From Novipirellula caenicola (lineage in GTDB: Bacteria > Planctomycetota > Planctomycetia > Pirellulales > Pirellulaceae): a stretch of DNA of 64,000 bases. How positions within the stretch are numbered: the first letter of the stretch is position 1; each line of letters begins with the position of its first letter. The stretch lies in the NCBI RefSeq assembly GCF_039545035.1, contig NZ_BAABRO010000001.1, forward strand, positions 248,001-312,000, given 5' to 3'. Below, piece after piece: positions 1 to 7,213 of the stretch. Made by a program: the position numbers and the translations under genes. The notes under the pieces were generated by a model, which had not been told where the DNA came from, did no database searches, and saw only the letters and a list, made by a program, of their open reading frames with translations.

Positions 1-98
1 TCAATCACCGTCGTACCGGTCTTTTCAGCACAACCGACCATCGGCACAACACACAACACAGCAGCAACAACAAACAGAGAGACTTTCAAGTGATTCAT
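1..98 (-). CDS. Lipoprotein N-terminus, gene runs off the window edge
   Basis: Only the first 32 codons are visible. They begin at an ATG whose complement is at 96-98. The peptide has a short basic start (MNHLKVS), a hydrophobic stretch and a lipobox-like MVGC at about residues 20-23, followed by AEKTGTT. This is a type II (lipoprotein) signal peptide, so the product is probably lipid-anchored outside the cytoplasmic membrane. The rest of the gene lies outside the window and its function cannot be told. Confidence 0.6.
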   Translation of the reverse strand, partial: MNHLKVSLFVVAAVLCVVPMVGCAEKTGTTVI

Positions 99-593
99 GG
101 ACCGCTTACAGAGTGGAAAGGGGGAGGGCAGGTGGGGAAGCGAAACCTTCGTCTGACGCTTGATGAAACAAGAAAAGGGTCAGTTGGTTTCGTGGCAGAA
201 TCTTATTTAGCAGCAATCAGAAAAAATATAGAATTTCCGCCAGATTGCTATTAATCGAACTCGACAATCGCAAAATGAGGGCGTATCCGAAAGCAAGTGA
301 CCTCAGGAACGTTCTGTAACCCCAAAAAGGGGTCGCCTCAGCCGTTTGACGCCTCGAAATGCCTCGTCGACGTGGCTTCACCGTGTCAAATTGAACTAGA
401 CACTTAGTATCTTTTTCGACGTTTGATCTTGGAATCGCCTGGCACGGCCTTCGACGGAGGCGTCTGCGAAGTCGCAAGTGGATCACCAACCTCGCACGTC
501 CGACAAATTCGGCACAACAAGCAAAGTGGCGTGGCCACACCAGTGCCCCCGCAGATCCGCCGATAACCTTTCGATAAAGGAAGGCTCTCTGCG
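99..593. other. Intergenic region upstream of fliG
   Basis: No convincing gene is seen; the open frames here are antisense or lack a ribosome site. The region separates the divergent lipoprotein gene and fliG, so it should hold both promoters, but no clear -35/-10 pair could be assigned by eye. The only firm site is the purine-rich AAAGGAAGG at about 577-585, eight bases before the fliG ATG. Confidence 0.5.
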
Positions 594-1643
594 ATGACCG
601 AAACCACGACCAAAAGCAAAACGATGTCCTCACCCTCGTCAATGTTCAACGAGGCAGGATTAAAAAAAGCCGCGGTGCTGCTAAGCTCGATGCCGACCAA
701 GACGGCTGCGCGGGTCCTTTCGCAATTGCCGCCGCGTGCGATCGAAGCGATCAGCATCATGATCGCCCAAACCGATTCGTTTGGAGGTGACGAGCAGGAA
801 GTCGTGATCGCTGAGTTTCTCACCAGCAAAGCGAGTTCGATCTACGCTAGTCCCGGGGGACTCGAGCGAGCCAAGGAGCTGATCAAAGAAGCGCTCGGCC
901 GCGACGCAGGTGAATTGCTGGGCAATCTGCAACAGACGATCGAGTCGATGCCGTTCGGCTTTATCAAGAAGGTCGATGCCCAAACGCTGCTGCAGTTCAT
1001 CGGCGACGAGCATCCGCAAACCATCGCGTTGTTGCTCAGCCATGTCCCGTCAAATTATGCGTCCGAAGTGATGTCGGGACTCGATCCCGAGAAACAGCTC
1101 GAGGTGATTCGGCGAATTGCCACGATGGGTCGCACCAGCCCCGATGCGGTTGCCGAATTGGAGTATGGTCTGGAAATGCGGCTTAGCAGCATGGTCAACC
1201 AATCGCACAGTAACACCGGCGGCGTGGCCAGCGTGGCAGAGATCCTGAACGTGGCCGAACGCAGTGTCGAACGGAACATCATGGAATCACTCGGGCGTGA
1301 TGATCCCGAGTTGTCCGACGAGATTCGCCGGTTGATGTTTGTGTTTGAAGACATCTCGAAACTTGGCGATCGCGATATCCAAGCGCTACTGAAGAACGTG
1401 GAAACGTCGCAGTGGGCGATGTCGCTAAAAGGGGCCAGCCAAGTGCTTCAGAACAAAGTGATGAAGAACATGAGCACGCGAGCCGCCGAAAATCTTCGCG
1501 AAGAGATGGAGTATCTCGGCAGCGTCCGCATCAGCGAGGTCGAAGCGGTGCAACAAAAGATTGTCGACATCGTTCGCCATCTCGAAGACACCGGCGAAAT
1601 CTCGCGTCCGACCGGCGAGGAAGAAGAAGAGTATGTGAACTAA
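594..1643 (+). CDS. fliG: Flagellar motor switch protein FliG
   Basis: The 349-residue product matches FliG length (about 330-350). FliG sits in the cytoplasmic C-ring, couples the MotAB stator to rotor rotation and helps switch direction. The middle-domain EHPQ signature is at residues 139-142, inside GDEHPQTIALLLSHV. The C-terminal third (from about residue 230) has the charged helices expected of the torque-generating domain. The start ATG is preceded by AAAGGAAGG at good spacing. A Thr/Ser/Lys-rich tail of about 15 residues precedes the conserved domain. No other flagellar gene lies beside it, so here fliG stands alone, unlike the usual fliF-fliG-fliH order. Confidence 0.95.
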   Translation: MTETTTKSKTMSSPSSMFNEAGLKKAAVLLSSMPTKTAARVLSQLPPRAIEAISIMIAQTDSFGGDEQEVVIAEFLTSKASSIYASPGGLERAKELIKEALGRDAGELLGNLQQTIESMPFGFIKKVDAQTLLQFIGDEHPQTIALLLSHVPSNYASEVMSGLDPEKQLEVIRRIATMGRTSPDAVAELEYGLEMRLSSMVNQSHSNTGGVASVAEILNVAERSVERNIMESLGRDDPELSDEIRRLMFVFEDISKLGDRDIQALLKNVETSQWAMSLKGASQVLQNKVMKNMSTRAAENLREEMEYLGSVRISEVEAVQQKIVDIVRHLEDTGEISRPTGEEEEEYVN

Positions 1644-1824
1644 TTGCCTCGCATTCGCGCGCAATCGGAATCACTGTGCAGCAATGCCGCGGGAAGGAGT
1701 GACAGGAGACAAGTTCACGCAGCCGTTAAATTGCGATCCTCAACTACCTGTCAACCCCCTCGCGAGGCATTGCTGCCTCGGATAATGACCAAGCAGCCAT
1801 TACAGACTACCTACTCGTTCTAAA

Positions 1825-2760
1825 TTACGCGATACGCGGCAAAACAATATCAAGCGTTTTCTTCAACGCACCGCCACTAGCCCGGATTCCTTGGACCTCT
1901 TTCGGCCATAGATCGATTTCCAATTGATTGATTACACCGGTCCGACCGACCACGGTGGGCACCGATAATGCCACATCGCGGATTCCGTAGCATCCTCGTT
2001 GGACCGAGCTGACCGGCAAAATGCAGCGGCGATCCAGTGCGATCGCATCAAACACATCGCGAATTGCAATGCCAACTGCGAAGCCGGCACCGCCTTTGCG
2101 TTTGATCACTTCGGCGCCACTGCCACGGGTACGCGTGAATAGATCGTTGGCCATCGTGGCGTTCCAGCCAGGGAATTTGTCCAACGGCAAACCACCGACT
2201 GCGGCGCTGCTCCAAATCGGCACCATCGAATCGCCGTGTTCGCCCAAGATCAACGCCTTGGTCTGTGTGGGCGGTGCGTTTAGCTGGGCGGCGATCAACG
2301 AACAGAAGCGGATCGTGTCCAATTGTGTTCCCAATCCGATCACCTGACTGGCGGGCAAATCAAGCATCTGGGCGGCAACGTACGTCAACACGTCCACAGG
2401 GTTACTGACCACCAACACAATCGCCGAGGATTTGGGGCCAGCCGCTTTGACGTCGCGGACGATCTGAACGAACAGGTCGGTGTTGCGATTGATCAGGTCC
2501 AATCGCGATTCGTCGGGCTTGCGGCGAAGTCCAGCCGTGATGCAAATCACGTCGCTGTCGGCAATGTGCTCGTAACCGCCGCCGACGATGCGTTGGTCGG
2601 CCACACTTGGGCTGCCGTGCTGCAGGTCAAGCGCCTGGCCGACCGCCATTTCTTGGTTGACGTCAAGCAAGGCGATTTCGCGAGCGATCCCGCCGCACTG
2701 GATTGCGTATGCGGCACAGGATCCGACGAGTCCACCAGCACCAATGATCGAAATTTTCAT
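1825..2760 (-). CDS. LDH/MDH-family NAD-dependent 2-hydroxyacid dehydrogenase of the BMC locus
   Basis: 311 residues, full length for the L-lactate/malate dehydrogenase family. The N-terminal Rossmann motif is GAGGLVGS, and the acidic residue ending strand 2 (LLDVNQ) favours NAD. The active-site loop reads AGLRRKPDESRLDL and the proton-relay His is in GEHGDSMVP. The signatures are mixed: Arg at the substrate-specificity position is MDH-like, whereas GTQLDTIRF and GEHGDS are LDH-like. As the last gene behind the BMC aldolase it could balance NAD/NADH for the pathway by interconverting lactate and pyruvate or malate and oxaloacetate. It is separated from the aldolase gene by a 340-base gap with an inverted-repeat element, so it may have its own promoter. 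Confidence 0.85.
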   Translation of the reverse strand: MKISIIGAGGLVGSCAAYAIQCGGIAREIALLDVNQEMAVGQALDLQHGSPSVADQRIVGGGYEHIADSDVICITAGLRRKPDESRLDLINRNTDLFVQIVRDVKAAGPKSSAIVLVVSNPVDVLTYVAAQMLDLPASQVIGLGTQLDTIRFCSLIAAQLNAPPTQTKALILGEHGDSMVPIWSSAAVGGLPLDKFPGWNATMANDLFTRTRGSGAEVIKRKGGAGFAVGIAIRDVFDAIALDRRCILPVSSVQRGCYGIRDVALSVPTVVGRTGVINQLEIDLWPKEVQGIRASGGALKKTLDIVLPRIA

Positions 2761-2917
2761 ATTGTCAGATTTTGGGAAAGCGTTGCGTTATTTGTATTGA
2801 AAAAGGGGGATAGGCTTCCGGACAGTCATTCCAAGTTTTGAATTAGGCGTGGTCGTAGCGGTAGTCGTCAAGACTTTCGTTGTATTTGCCGAACCGTATG
2901 CGCTGACCGCGCCGAAA

Positions 2918-3050
2918 CTGTCGACGGCTTGTTGAGTTAATCCAAATGTAAATCGAAGCGGTGAGCCGTGGGCCGCAAGGCACCGGGTACCGCGTGGGCC
3001 CCGGCCGCTGACGCGTCGCGGCTCATTAATTCAACAAGCCGTTGACGAGC
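2918..3050. repeat. Compound inverted-repeat element C, copy 1
   Basis: The 340-base gap 2761-3100 between the aldolase and dehydrogenase genes holds no gene. It carries an element bounded by inverted arms: GACGGCTTGTTGAGTTAAT at about 2923-2941 and ATTAATTCAACAAGCCGT at about 3025-3042. Inside are GTGAGCCGTGGGCC at the left and GCGTCGCGGCTCAT at the right. An inverted, closely similar copy lies at 62638-62768 and a broken one at 45780-46055. A degenerate REP-like palindrome (GTCGTCAAGACTTTCG) lies just upstream at about 2863-2878. Confidence 0.75.
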
Positions 3051-3100
3051 TCCGATGTCTCAAAACCGTTGACACGCCTAGACGCCTATCCCACACGGAA

Positions 3101-3970
3101 CTAGGCCTTCATTTGGCGGATCACTTCGTCGGTGATCAGCTTGACGAGTTTCTCTTCGTCAATCCCAGTCGCTGGCGAGCTTGCGACGGCCGCCTTGGCT
3201 GCCGATTCGACGGCGGATGGCGGTGGGCTGAATGCACGCTGCGCGACTCCCGCTTCGGCCCATGAATCACGGAAGATGTCGTTGGCACAGATGTCGCAGT
3301 TCTCGTACTCGCTGGTGTTACGAGGATCCTTGTAGCCCCACTTGTCCTTCAGCTCCAACAATTCCTTGGACTTTTCTTGGCTCAAGTAGGAAACGTTTCC
3401 AAGTTGTTTGGCCAACATCAGCATGCGGCAGTACGAGTCGAGGATCTCGGTCCACCAATACGCTTGCTCGACCGTTTCGCCGTAGCTAACCGTTCCGTGA
3501 TTCGCCAGGATCATGACGTTGGTTTTCTTGACGAATGGAATGATCGTGTCGGCGAAGGCTTGTCCACCGGGGGTTTCGTACTTGGTGATCGGCACGTCAC
3601 CGAGGAACACTTCGACCTCAGGCAGAATGCACTGAGGAATCGGCTCGCGAGCGATCGCAAACGCGGTCGCGTGTGGTGGATGGCAGTGAACGACGCTGCG
3701 AATGTCTTCGCGTTGTCGATAGATTTCCAAGTGCAACAAAGCTTCGCTACTTCGTTTCTTGCGACCCGACAATTGTTTGCCGGTCATATCGACAAGCGAA
3801 ATGTCCTCGGGAACGAGAAAGCCTTTGCAATGCAGCGTTGGCGTGCAGAGGACTTCGTTTTCGCTGACGCGGACGGTGATGTTTCCGTCATTGGCGGCAG
3901 CGAATTGGCGGTTGTAAATCCGCTTACCGATGTCGCACATGTCTTGTTTGATCTTATGAAGATTCTGCAT
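3101..3970 (-). CDS. Class II aldolase (fuculose/rhamnulose-1-phosphate type), BMC cargo
   Basis: 289 residues. Class II aldolases of the FucA/RhaD family cleave L-fuculose- or L-rhamnulose-1-phosphate to DHAP and L-lactaldehyde using a zinc ion. Visible signatures are the catalytic Glu in SSEALLHLEIY, the metal His pair in VVHCHPPHATAF and a third His in ILANHGTVSYGE. Beyond the roughly 215-residue catalytic domain come a Cys-containing segment (ENCDICAND), an Ala/Ser/Pro linker and a C-terminal amphipathic helix (EEKLVKLITDEVIRQMKA). That tail has the linker-plus-helix form of an encapsulation peptide, which fits loading into the shell. It is the entry enzyme of the pathway. The true sugar substrate cannot be decided from sequence alone. 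Confidence 0.9.
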   Translation of the reverse strand: MQNLHKIKQDMCDIGKRIYNRQFAAANDGNITVRVSENEVLCTPTLHCKGFLVPEDISLVDMTGKQLSGRKKRSSEALLHLEIYRQREDIRSVVHCHPPHATAFAIAREPIPQCILPEVEVFLGDVPITKYETPGGQAFADTIIPFVKKTNVMILANHGTVSYGETVEQAYWWTEILDSYCRMLMLAKQLGNVSYLSQEKSKELLELKDKWGYKDPRNTSEYENCDICANDIFRDSWAEAGVAQRAFSPPPSAVESAAKAAVASSPATGIDEEKLVKLITDEVIRQMKA

Positions 3971-4068
3971 AGCTGCTTTCCTTTATCGTTACGATGGTCC
4001 GCGGTGACGCGGTTCACGGAGCAAGAGGGTCTGTGTATTTGTAAGTGGTGGTAATGAGTGGTCGTGAT

Positions 4069-4344
4069 TTACAGGTCAACTTCGTCCAACAACGCGACGA
4101 TCGATGCATCGAGCGGTTTGACGTCCGGAAACGGCTGAGCCGCTTCGGGGCCTTCGGCCAATGCCACCCAATCGCCGATCCCGGTGCCACACAAATCCCA
4201 AGCGATCACGGTGTCGCCCCCAATCGGTTGGTCACCGAATTGATCGATCGACTCGAGCAATTCGACACAACGCAACTTCGCTCCCTGCATCGCGGGATGC
4301 GAGCGAGATAGCGTGACGGTGCCGATCGTGCGAGCGATTTTCAT
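4069..4344 (-). CDS. BMC-P pentameric vertex shell protein (EutN/CcmL family)
   Basis: 91 residues, typical for the EutN/CcmL family, whose pentamers cap the vertices of microcompartment shells. It begins MKIARTIGTVTLSR, the usual beta-strand opening, has GTGIGDWVALAEG in the middle and ends with the IVALLDEVDL strand. It lies 23 bases downstream of the unknown EP-bearing gene and just upstream of the aldolase gene, in one transcription direction. It is one of three different BMC-P genes in the operon. Confidence 0.92.
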   Translation of the reverse strand: MKIARTIGTVTLSRSHPAMQGAKLRCVELLESIDQFGDQPIGGDTVIAWDLCGTGIGDWVALAEGPEAAQPFPDVKPLDASIVALLDEVDL

Positions 4345-4367
4345 GTGGATGTTGGTTTTGCGTTTGA

Positions 4368-4952
4368 CTATTTCAAGATTCGTGCGGCGACGTTGACGGC
4401 GGCAACAAAATTCAGTGTGTTCATATCAAGCACCCAAGTTTGCGGTGCCAATTCCTTTTCAATCCGATCAACCGCGGCGATCGATCCGACCACGGCTGCT
4501 CGACGCCCGGTGCTGCAAATTTCGTAAACGTCTTTACTCGGCGAGTCGCTCAATACAATTCGAACCGACGCCGACGCCTGGATCCCACGCCGTGACAACT
4601 GCTGCGAGATCGCTTCGGCACGCTCCGGATTCTGTTGGTCGGTGACCGCCATCGCCGACGGTGGCTGTTTCGTTTTTTCCGTCTGGGCTGTTTCGTTGTT
4701 GGCCCCCCGAGTGATCGTGATTCCTAGCCGTTTCGCTTCGTCGCGTGCTGCGGGGGTCACGACCGCCTTGGTGGCGATGCGTAATTCTGTTTTGCCGTTC
4801 CCGGCCGCTTCCGTGACGGTCGCCGCCGAGATGACTCCGGAAATCGGACAAGCGGTCTGCCCGCCGGTTTCCATTTGATTCTGTCGGACTCGCTCGATGA
4901 CTTCACGAACGATCTTGGCAATCCATACCGGATCGATCGATGCGTGGGTCAT
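4368..4952 (-). CDS. Unknown BMC-operon protein with encapsulation-peptide-like N-terminus
   Basis: 194 residues; no enzyme family was recognised. Residues 1-25 form an amphipathic helix (DPVWIAKIVREVIERVRQNQ) followed by a flexible linker. This is the architecture of the encapsulation peptides on the aldehyde dehydrogenase and PduL of this operon. A short middle segment, VVTPAARDEAKRLGI, resembles a motif seen in several microcompartment-associated proteins (family memory, not checked). A second linker leads to a C-terminal alpha/beta domain of about 85 residues ending AAVNVAARILK. It overlaps the upstream BMC-P gene by 4 bases (ATGA), so translation is probably coupled. The position and N-terminus argue for a lumen protein; no catalytic residue can be named. 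Confidence 0.8.
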   Translation of the reverse strand: MTHASIDPVWIAKIVREVIERVRQNQMETGGQTACPISGVISAATVTEAAGNGKTELRIATKAVVTPAARDEAKRLGITITRGANNETAQTEKTKQPPSAMAVTDQQNPERAEAISQQLSRRGIQASASVRIVLSDSPSKDVYEICSTGRRAAVVGSIAAVDRIEKELAPQTWVLDMNTLNFVAAVNVAARILK

Positions 4953-5218
4953 GCGGAGCTCCGTTGGTCAATCAATCCAATCACGCTCCAGCGTGCTGGG
5001 GTGTTTTCGTGTTTGGTCATTTCACGAGCGTACGATCCGTCGCTCGTTAACATCACCTGGTCTCCTTTGCGACATCCCAAAACATCCAACGCAATCAGCG
5101 GCGGCCCATCGGCCGCATTGTCCACGCCCGTCGGCTGGACGATCACGAGCCGTTGGCCCGCGAAGCTGGCGTGCTTCACGGTCGCTCGAGTCGATCCGAT
5201 GACGGTGGCTGGTTGCAT
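4949..5218 (-). CDS. BMC-P pentameric vertex shell protein (EutN/CcmL family)
   Basis: 89 residues. It starts MQPATVIGSTRATVKH, carries RLVIVQPTGVDN and DVLGCRKGDQVMLTSDG, and ends WSVIGLIDQ. These match the opening strand, the central strand and the IDxx end of EutN/CcmL vertex proteins. Its stop overlaps the start of the unknown EP-bearing gene (ATGA). Upstream, a 166-base gap with a palindrome array separates it from the aldehyde dehydrogenase gene. It differs clearly from the two other BMC-P proteins, so the three may occupy different vertices or one may have a special role. Confidence 0.9.
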   Translation of the reverse strand: MQPATVIGSTRATVKHASFAGQRLVIVQPTGVDNAADGPPLIALDVLGCRKGDQVMLTSDGSYAREMTKHENTPARWSVIGLIDQRSSA

Positions 5219-5252
5219 TGGGAGTGAAGTGTTCGGGGAATCTTTATGTCTT

Positions 5253-5384
5253 GTGACAGGCTGGAAGCCTGTGTTGTGTTGGATGACAGGCTGGAAGCCT
5301 ATCCCACGTTCAGGCTGGACGCCTGTGTTGTGTTTGATGACAGGCTGGAAGCCTATCCCACATTCTGGCCGGACGCCGGTCTCA
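5253..5384. repeat. Array of five REP-like palindromes inside the BMC operon
   Basis: The gap between the aldehyde dehydrogenase stop and the next BMC-P start holds five short imperfect palindromes. Three read ACAGGCTGGAAGCCT followed by GT or AT. The other two are variants, AGGCTGGACGCCTGT and TGGCCGGACGCCGGT. The spacers alternate between GTTGTGTTxGATG and CCCACxTTC. Single copies of the same family occur at about 14544-14612 and 62844-62871. In RNA each would form a small hairpin, so the array could adjust mRNA stability or translation between shell and enzyme genes. Confidence 0.85.
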
Positions 5385-6806
5385 CTAAACGACTCGCAGT
5401 TCGTCGATCATGCTGCAGCGTCGTTCGCGTGTGAACGTCGCCGGGGTGGTGACCCCTTCGCCAGTCGGTCCTGCAATCGAGAACGACAAGTAACCTTCGC
5501 CACCAAGTCCGAGCGACGCCATCGAAGGACCGTTTTTGACGTACAACGTCGTGTCCATTTCGCGGCCCATCTTGGTCATGTTGTGAACGTTTCGCGAGTG
5601 AATCATGGCGGTGTGCCGGAAACCATGTTCGTACTTCTTCGCCATCGCGATCGCATGATCGACGTCACGAGCACGTACGAATGGCAGGAACGGCATCATC
5701 TGCTCGACGCTGACAAACGGGTGATGTTCGTCGGTTTCACCGAAGACCAATTCGGTGCCACTTGGAACCGAAACGCCCGCAGCTTCGGCCAACACACTGG
5801 CGTCGCGACCGATGAAATCTTTACACGCTGCGTCGTGCTTGTCGTCGCCGACCTTCACGATCGCCTTACTGGTCAATTTTGCAATTTGCTCGCTATTCAG
5901 CTGGACCGCACCGGCTCGTCGCATCGCGTCCATCATCTTGTCAAACACGCTGTCGACGACGAACACTTCCTTTTCGGCGATGCACAGCAAGTTGTTGTCG
6001 TACGAGGCACCGAGAATGATGCAGCGAGCGGCGTTGTCAAAATCAGCGGTTTCATCGACGACCACGGGTGGATTACCAGGGCCTGCGACGATCGCTCGTT
6101 TGCCGCTGTTCAGTGCCGCACGTCCGACTGCCGGTCCGCCGGTGACGCAAATCAGTGCGACATCGCGGTGAGCGAATAGTTCGTTGGCGCTTTCGAGGGT
6201 CGGTTCGGCGATCACACAAATGATGTTGTCGATCCCCATTTCCGCCGCGATCGCTTCGTTAAATCGGCGAACGCCTTCGGCAGCAACCCGTTTGCCCGAT
6301 GGGTGAGGATTGACGACGACGGTGTTTCCGCCGGCGATCATGCTGACCGCGTTTCCGGTGATCGTCGGCAAGCTGTGCGTCACAGGCGTAATCGCGCCAA
6401 TCACCCCGAACGGTGCTCGTTCGATGATCGCCAAACCATGGTCGCCGCTGAAGCACTTTGTTTCCAAGAACTCAACACCAGGTGACAGCTCGCCAAGCGT
6501 GCGCAATTTTTCGATCTTGTGCTCGGGGCGTCCGACCTTGGTCTCTTCCATCTCCATCAAACCGAGCTCTTCGCATTGCTCGATCGAGATACGACGAATG
6601 ATATCGATGATCTTCTTGCGATCTTCGAGCGAGCGTTCACGAAGTTGTTCAAATGCACGACGAGCCGCAGTGACCGCCGATGCGGCATCATAAAAAATCC
6701 CATGCTGGCCACCGGCGGGTTTGCCATTGGAAGCGGACGGCATCGGTCCGACTTCGGCCAATACTTGAGCGACCACGTTGCGAATCAGGTTTTCGTCGAA
6801 ATGCAT
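5385..6806 (-). CDS. CoA-acylating aldehyde dehydrogenase (PduP/EutE-like), BMC cargo
   Basis: 473 residues. It is the signature enzyme of aldehyde-oxidising microcompartments and turns an aldehyde, here probably L-lactaldehyde, plus CoA and NAD into acyl-CoA and NADH. The catalytic Cys is residue 275 in SYDNNLLCIAEKE, the usual PduP/EutE context. The cofactor-binding region includes ITPVTHSLPTITGNAVSM and VTGGPAVGRAAL. Residues 4-20 (DENLIRNVVAQVLAEVG) form an amphipathic helix followed by a Pro/Ser/Gly linker, an N-terminal encapsulation peptide. No alcohol dehydrogenase partner is encoded nearby, so NAD recycling must be done another way, possibly by the LDH/MDH-like protein. Confidence 0.94.
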   Translation of the reverse strand: MHFDENLIRNVVAQVLAEVGPMPSASNGKPAGGQHGIFYDAASAVTAARRAFEQLRERSLEDRKKIIDIIRRISIEQCEELGLMEMEETKVGRPEHKIEKLRTLGELSPGVEFLETKCFSGDHGLAIIERAPFGVIGAITPVTHSLPTITGNAVSMIAGGNTVVVNPHPSGKRVAAEGVRRFNEAIAAEMGIDNIICVIAEPTLESANELFAHRDVALICVTGGPAVGRAALNSGKRAIVAGPGNPPVVVDETADFDNAARCIILGASYDNNLLCIAEKEVFVVDSVFDKMMDAMRRAGAVQLNSEQIAKLTSKAIVKVGDDKHDAACKDFIGRDASVLAEAAGVSVPSGTELVFGETDEHHPFVSVEQMMPFLPFVRARDVDHAIAMAKKYEHGFRHTAMIHSRNVHNMTKMGREMDTTLYVKNGPSMASLGLGGEGYLSFSIAGPTGEGVTTPATFTRERRCSMIDELRVV

Positions 6807-6878
6807 AGTTTGGGTTTCTCGTTATGTCTTCGTTTACTGCGTCGGGGAGGAGGGAAAAGTGGGGTCGCTCGGCAGCGA

Positions 6879-7190
6879 CTACTTGTCTCGGTCGTAAACG
6901 CTTTGTTTGTCAATGTGCACCGTGTCGACGATGCCGATGATGCAGGCGTCGATCGGTAACGGTTTGGTTTCGGGAGTCAATCGAGCACTGCTGCCTTGGA
7001 CCACCAAAACGAAGTCGCCTTCGCCCGCACCGATGGTGTCAACGGAAATGAACGTTCGTCCGGTCGTGACCAGCAAATCTCGTTTTTCGCCTTCGAGCCG
7101 GTAGGGCTCGACGACGAGCAATTTGTGACCCGTCATCGAACTCACTTTCTGAGTGCTGACGACCGATCCGGTTACTTTCGCGATAAACAT
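6879..7190 (-). CDS. BMC-P pentameric vertex shell protein (EutN/CcmL family)
   Basis: 103 residues, slightly longer than its two relatives here. It opens MFIAKVTGSVVSTQK, has GHKLLVVEPYRLEG and GAGEGDFVLVVQGSSAR, and ends with the family's IIGIVDTVHID strand plus a short charged tail. These are the standard landmarks of EutN/CcmL pentamers. Of the three BMC-P genes this has the most canonical motifs. It lies between the kinase gene (24 bases away) and the aldehyde dehydrogenase gene (72 bases). Confidence 0.94.
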   Translation of the reverse strand: MFIAKVTGSVVSTQKVSSMTGHKLLVVEPYRLEGEKRDLLVTTGRTFISVDTIGAGEGDFVLVVQGSSARLTPETKPLPIDACIIGIVDTVHIDKQSVYDRDK

Positions 7191-7213
7191 GTTTGAATCG
7201 AGTTCCTATTTGC

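Noticed and set aside
5253-5384. Possible CRISPR array
   Set aside because: The units are short palindromes with near-identical alternating spacers, there are no cas genes nearby and spacers are not unique.
4875-6179. 434-residue open frame on the plus strand
   Set aside because: Antisense to the aldehyde dehydrogenase and a BMC-P gene; contains the palindrome array read as TGWKP repeats, with no domain.
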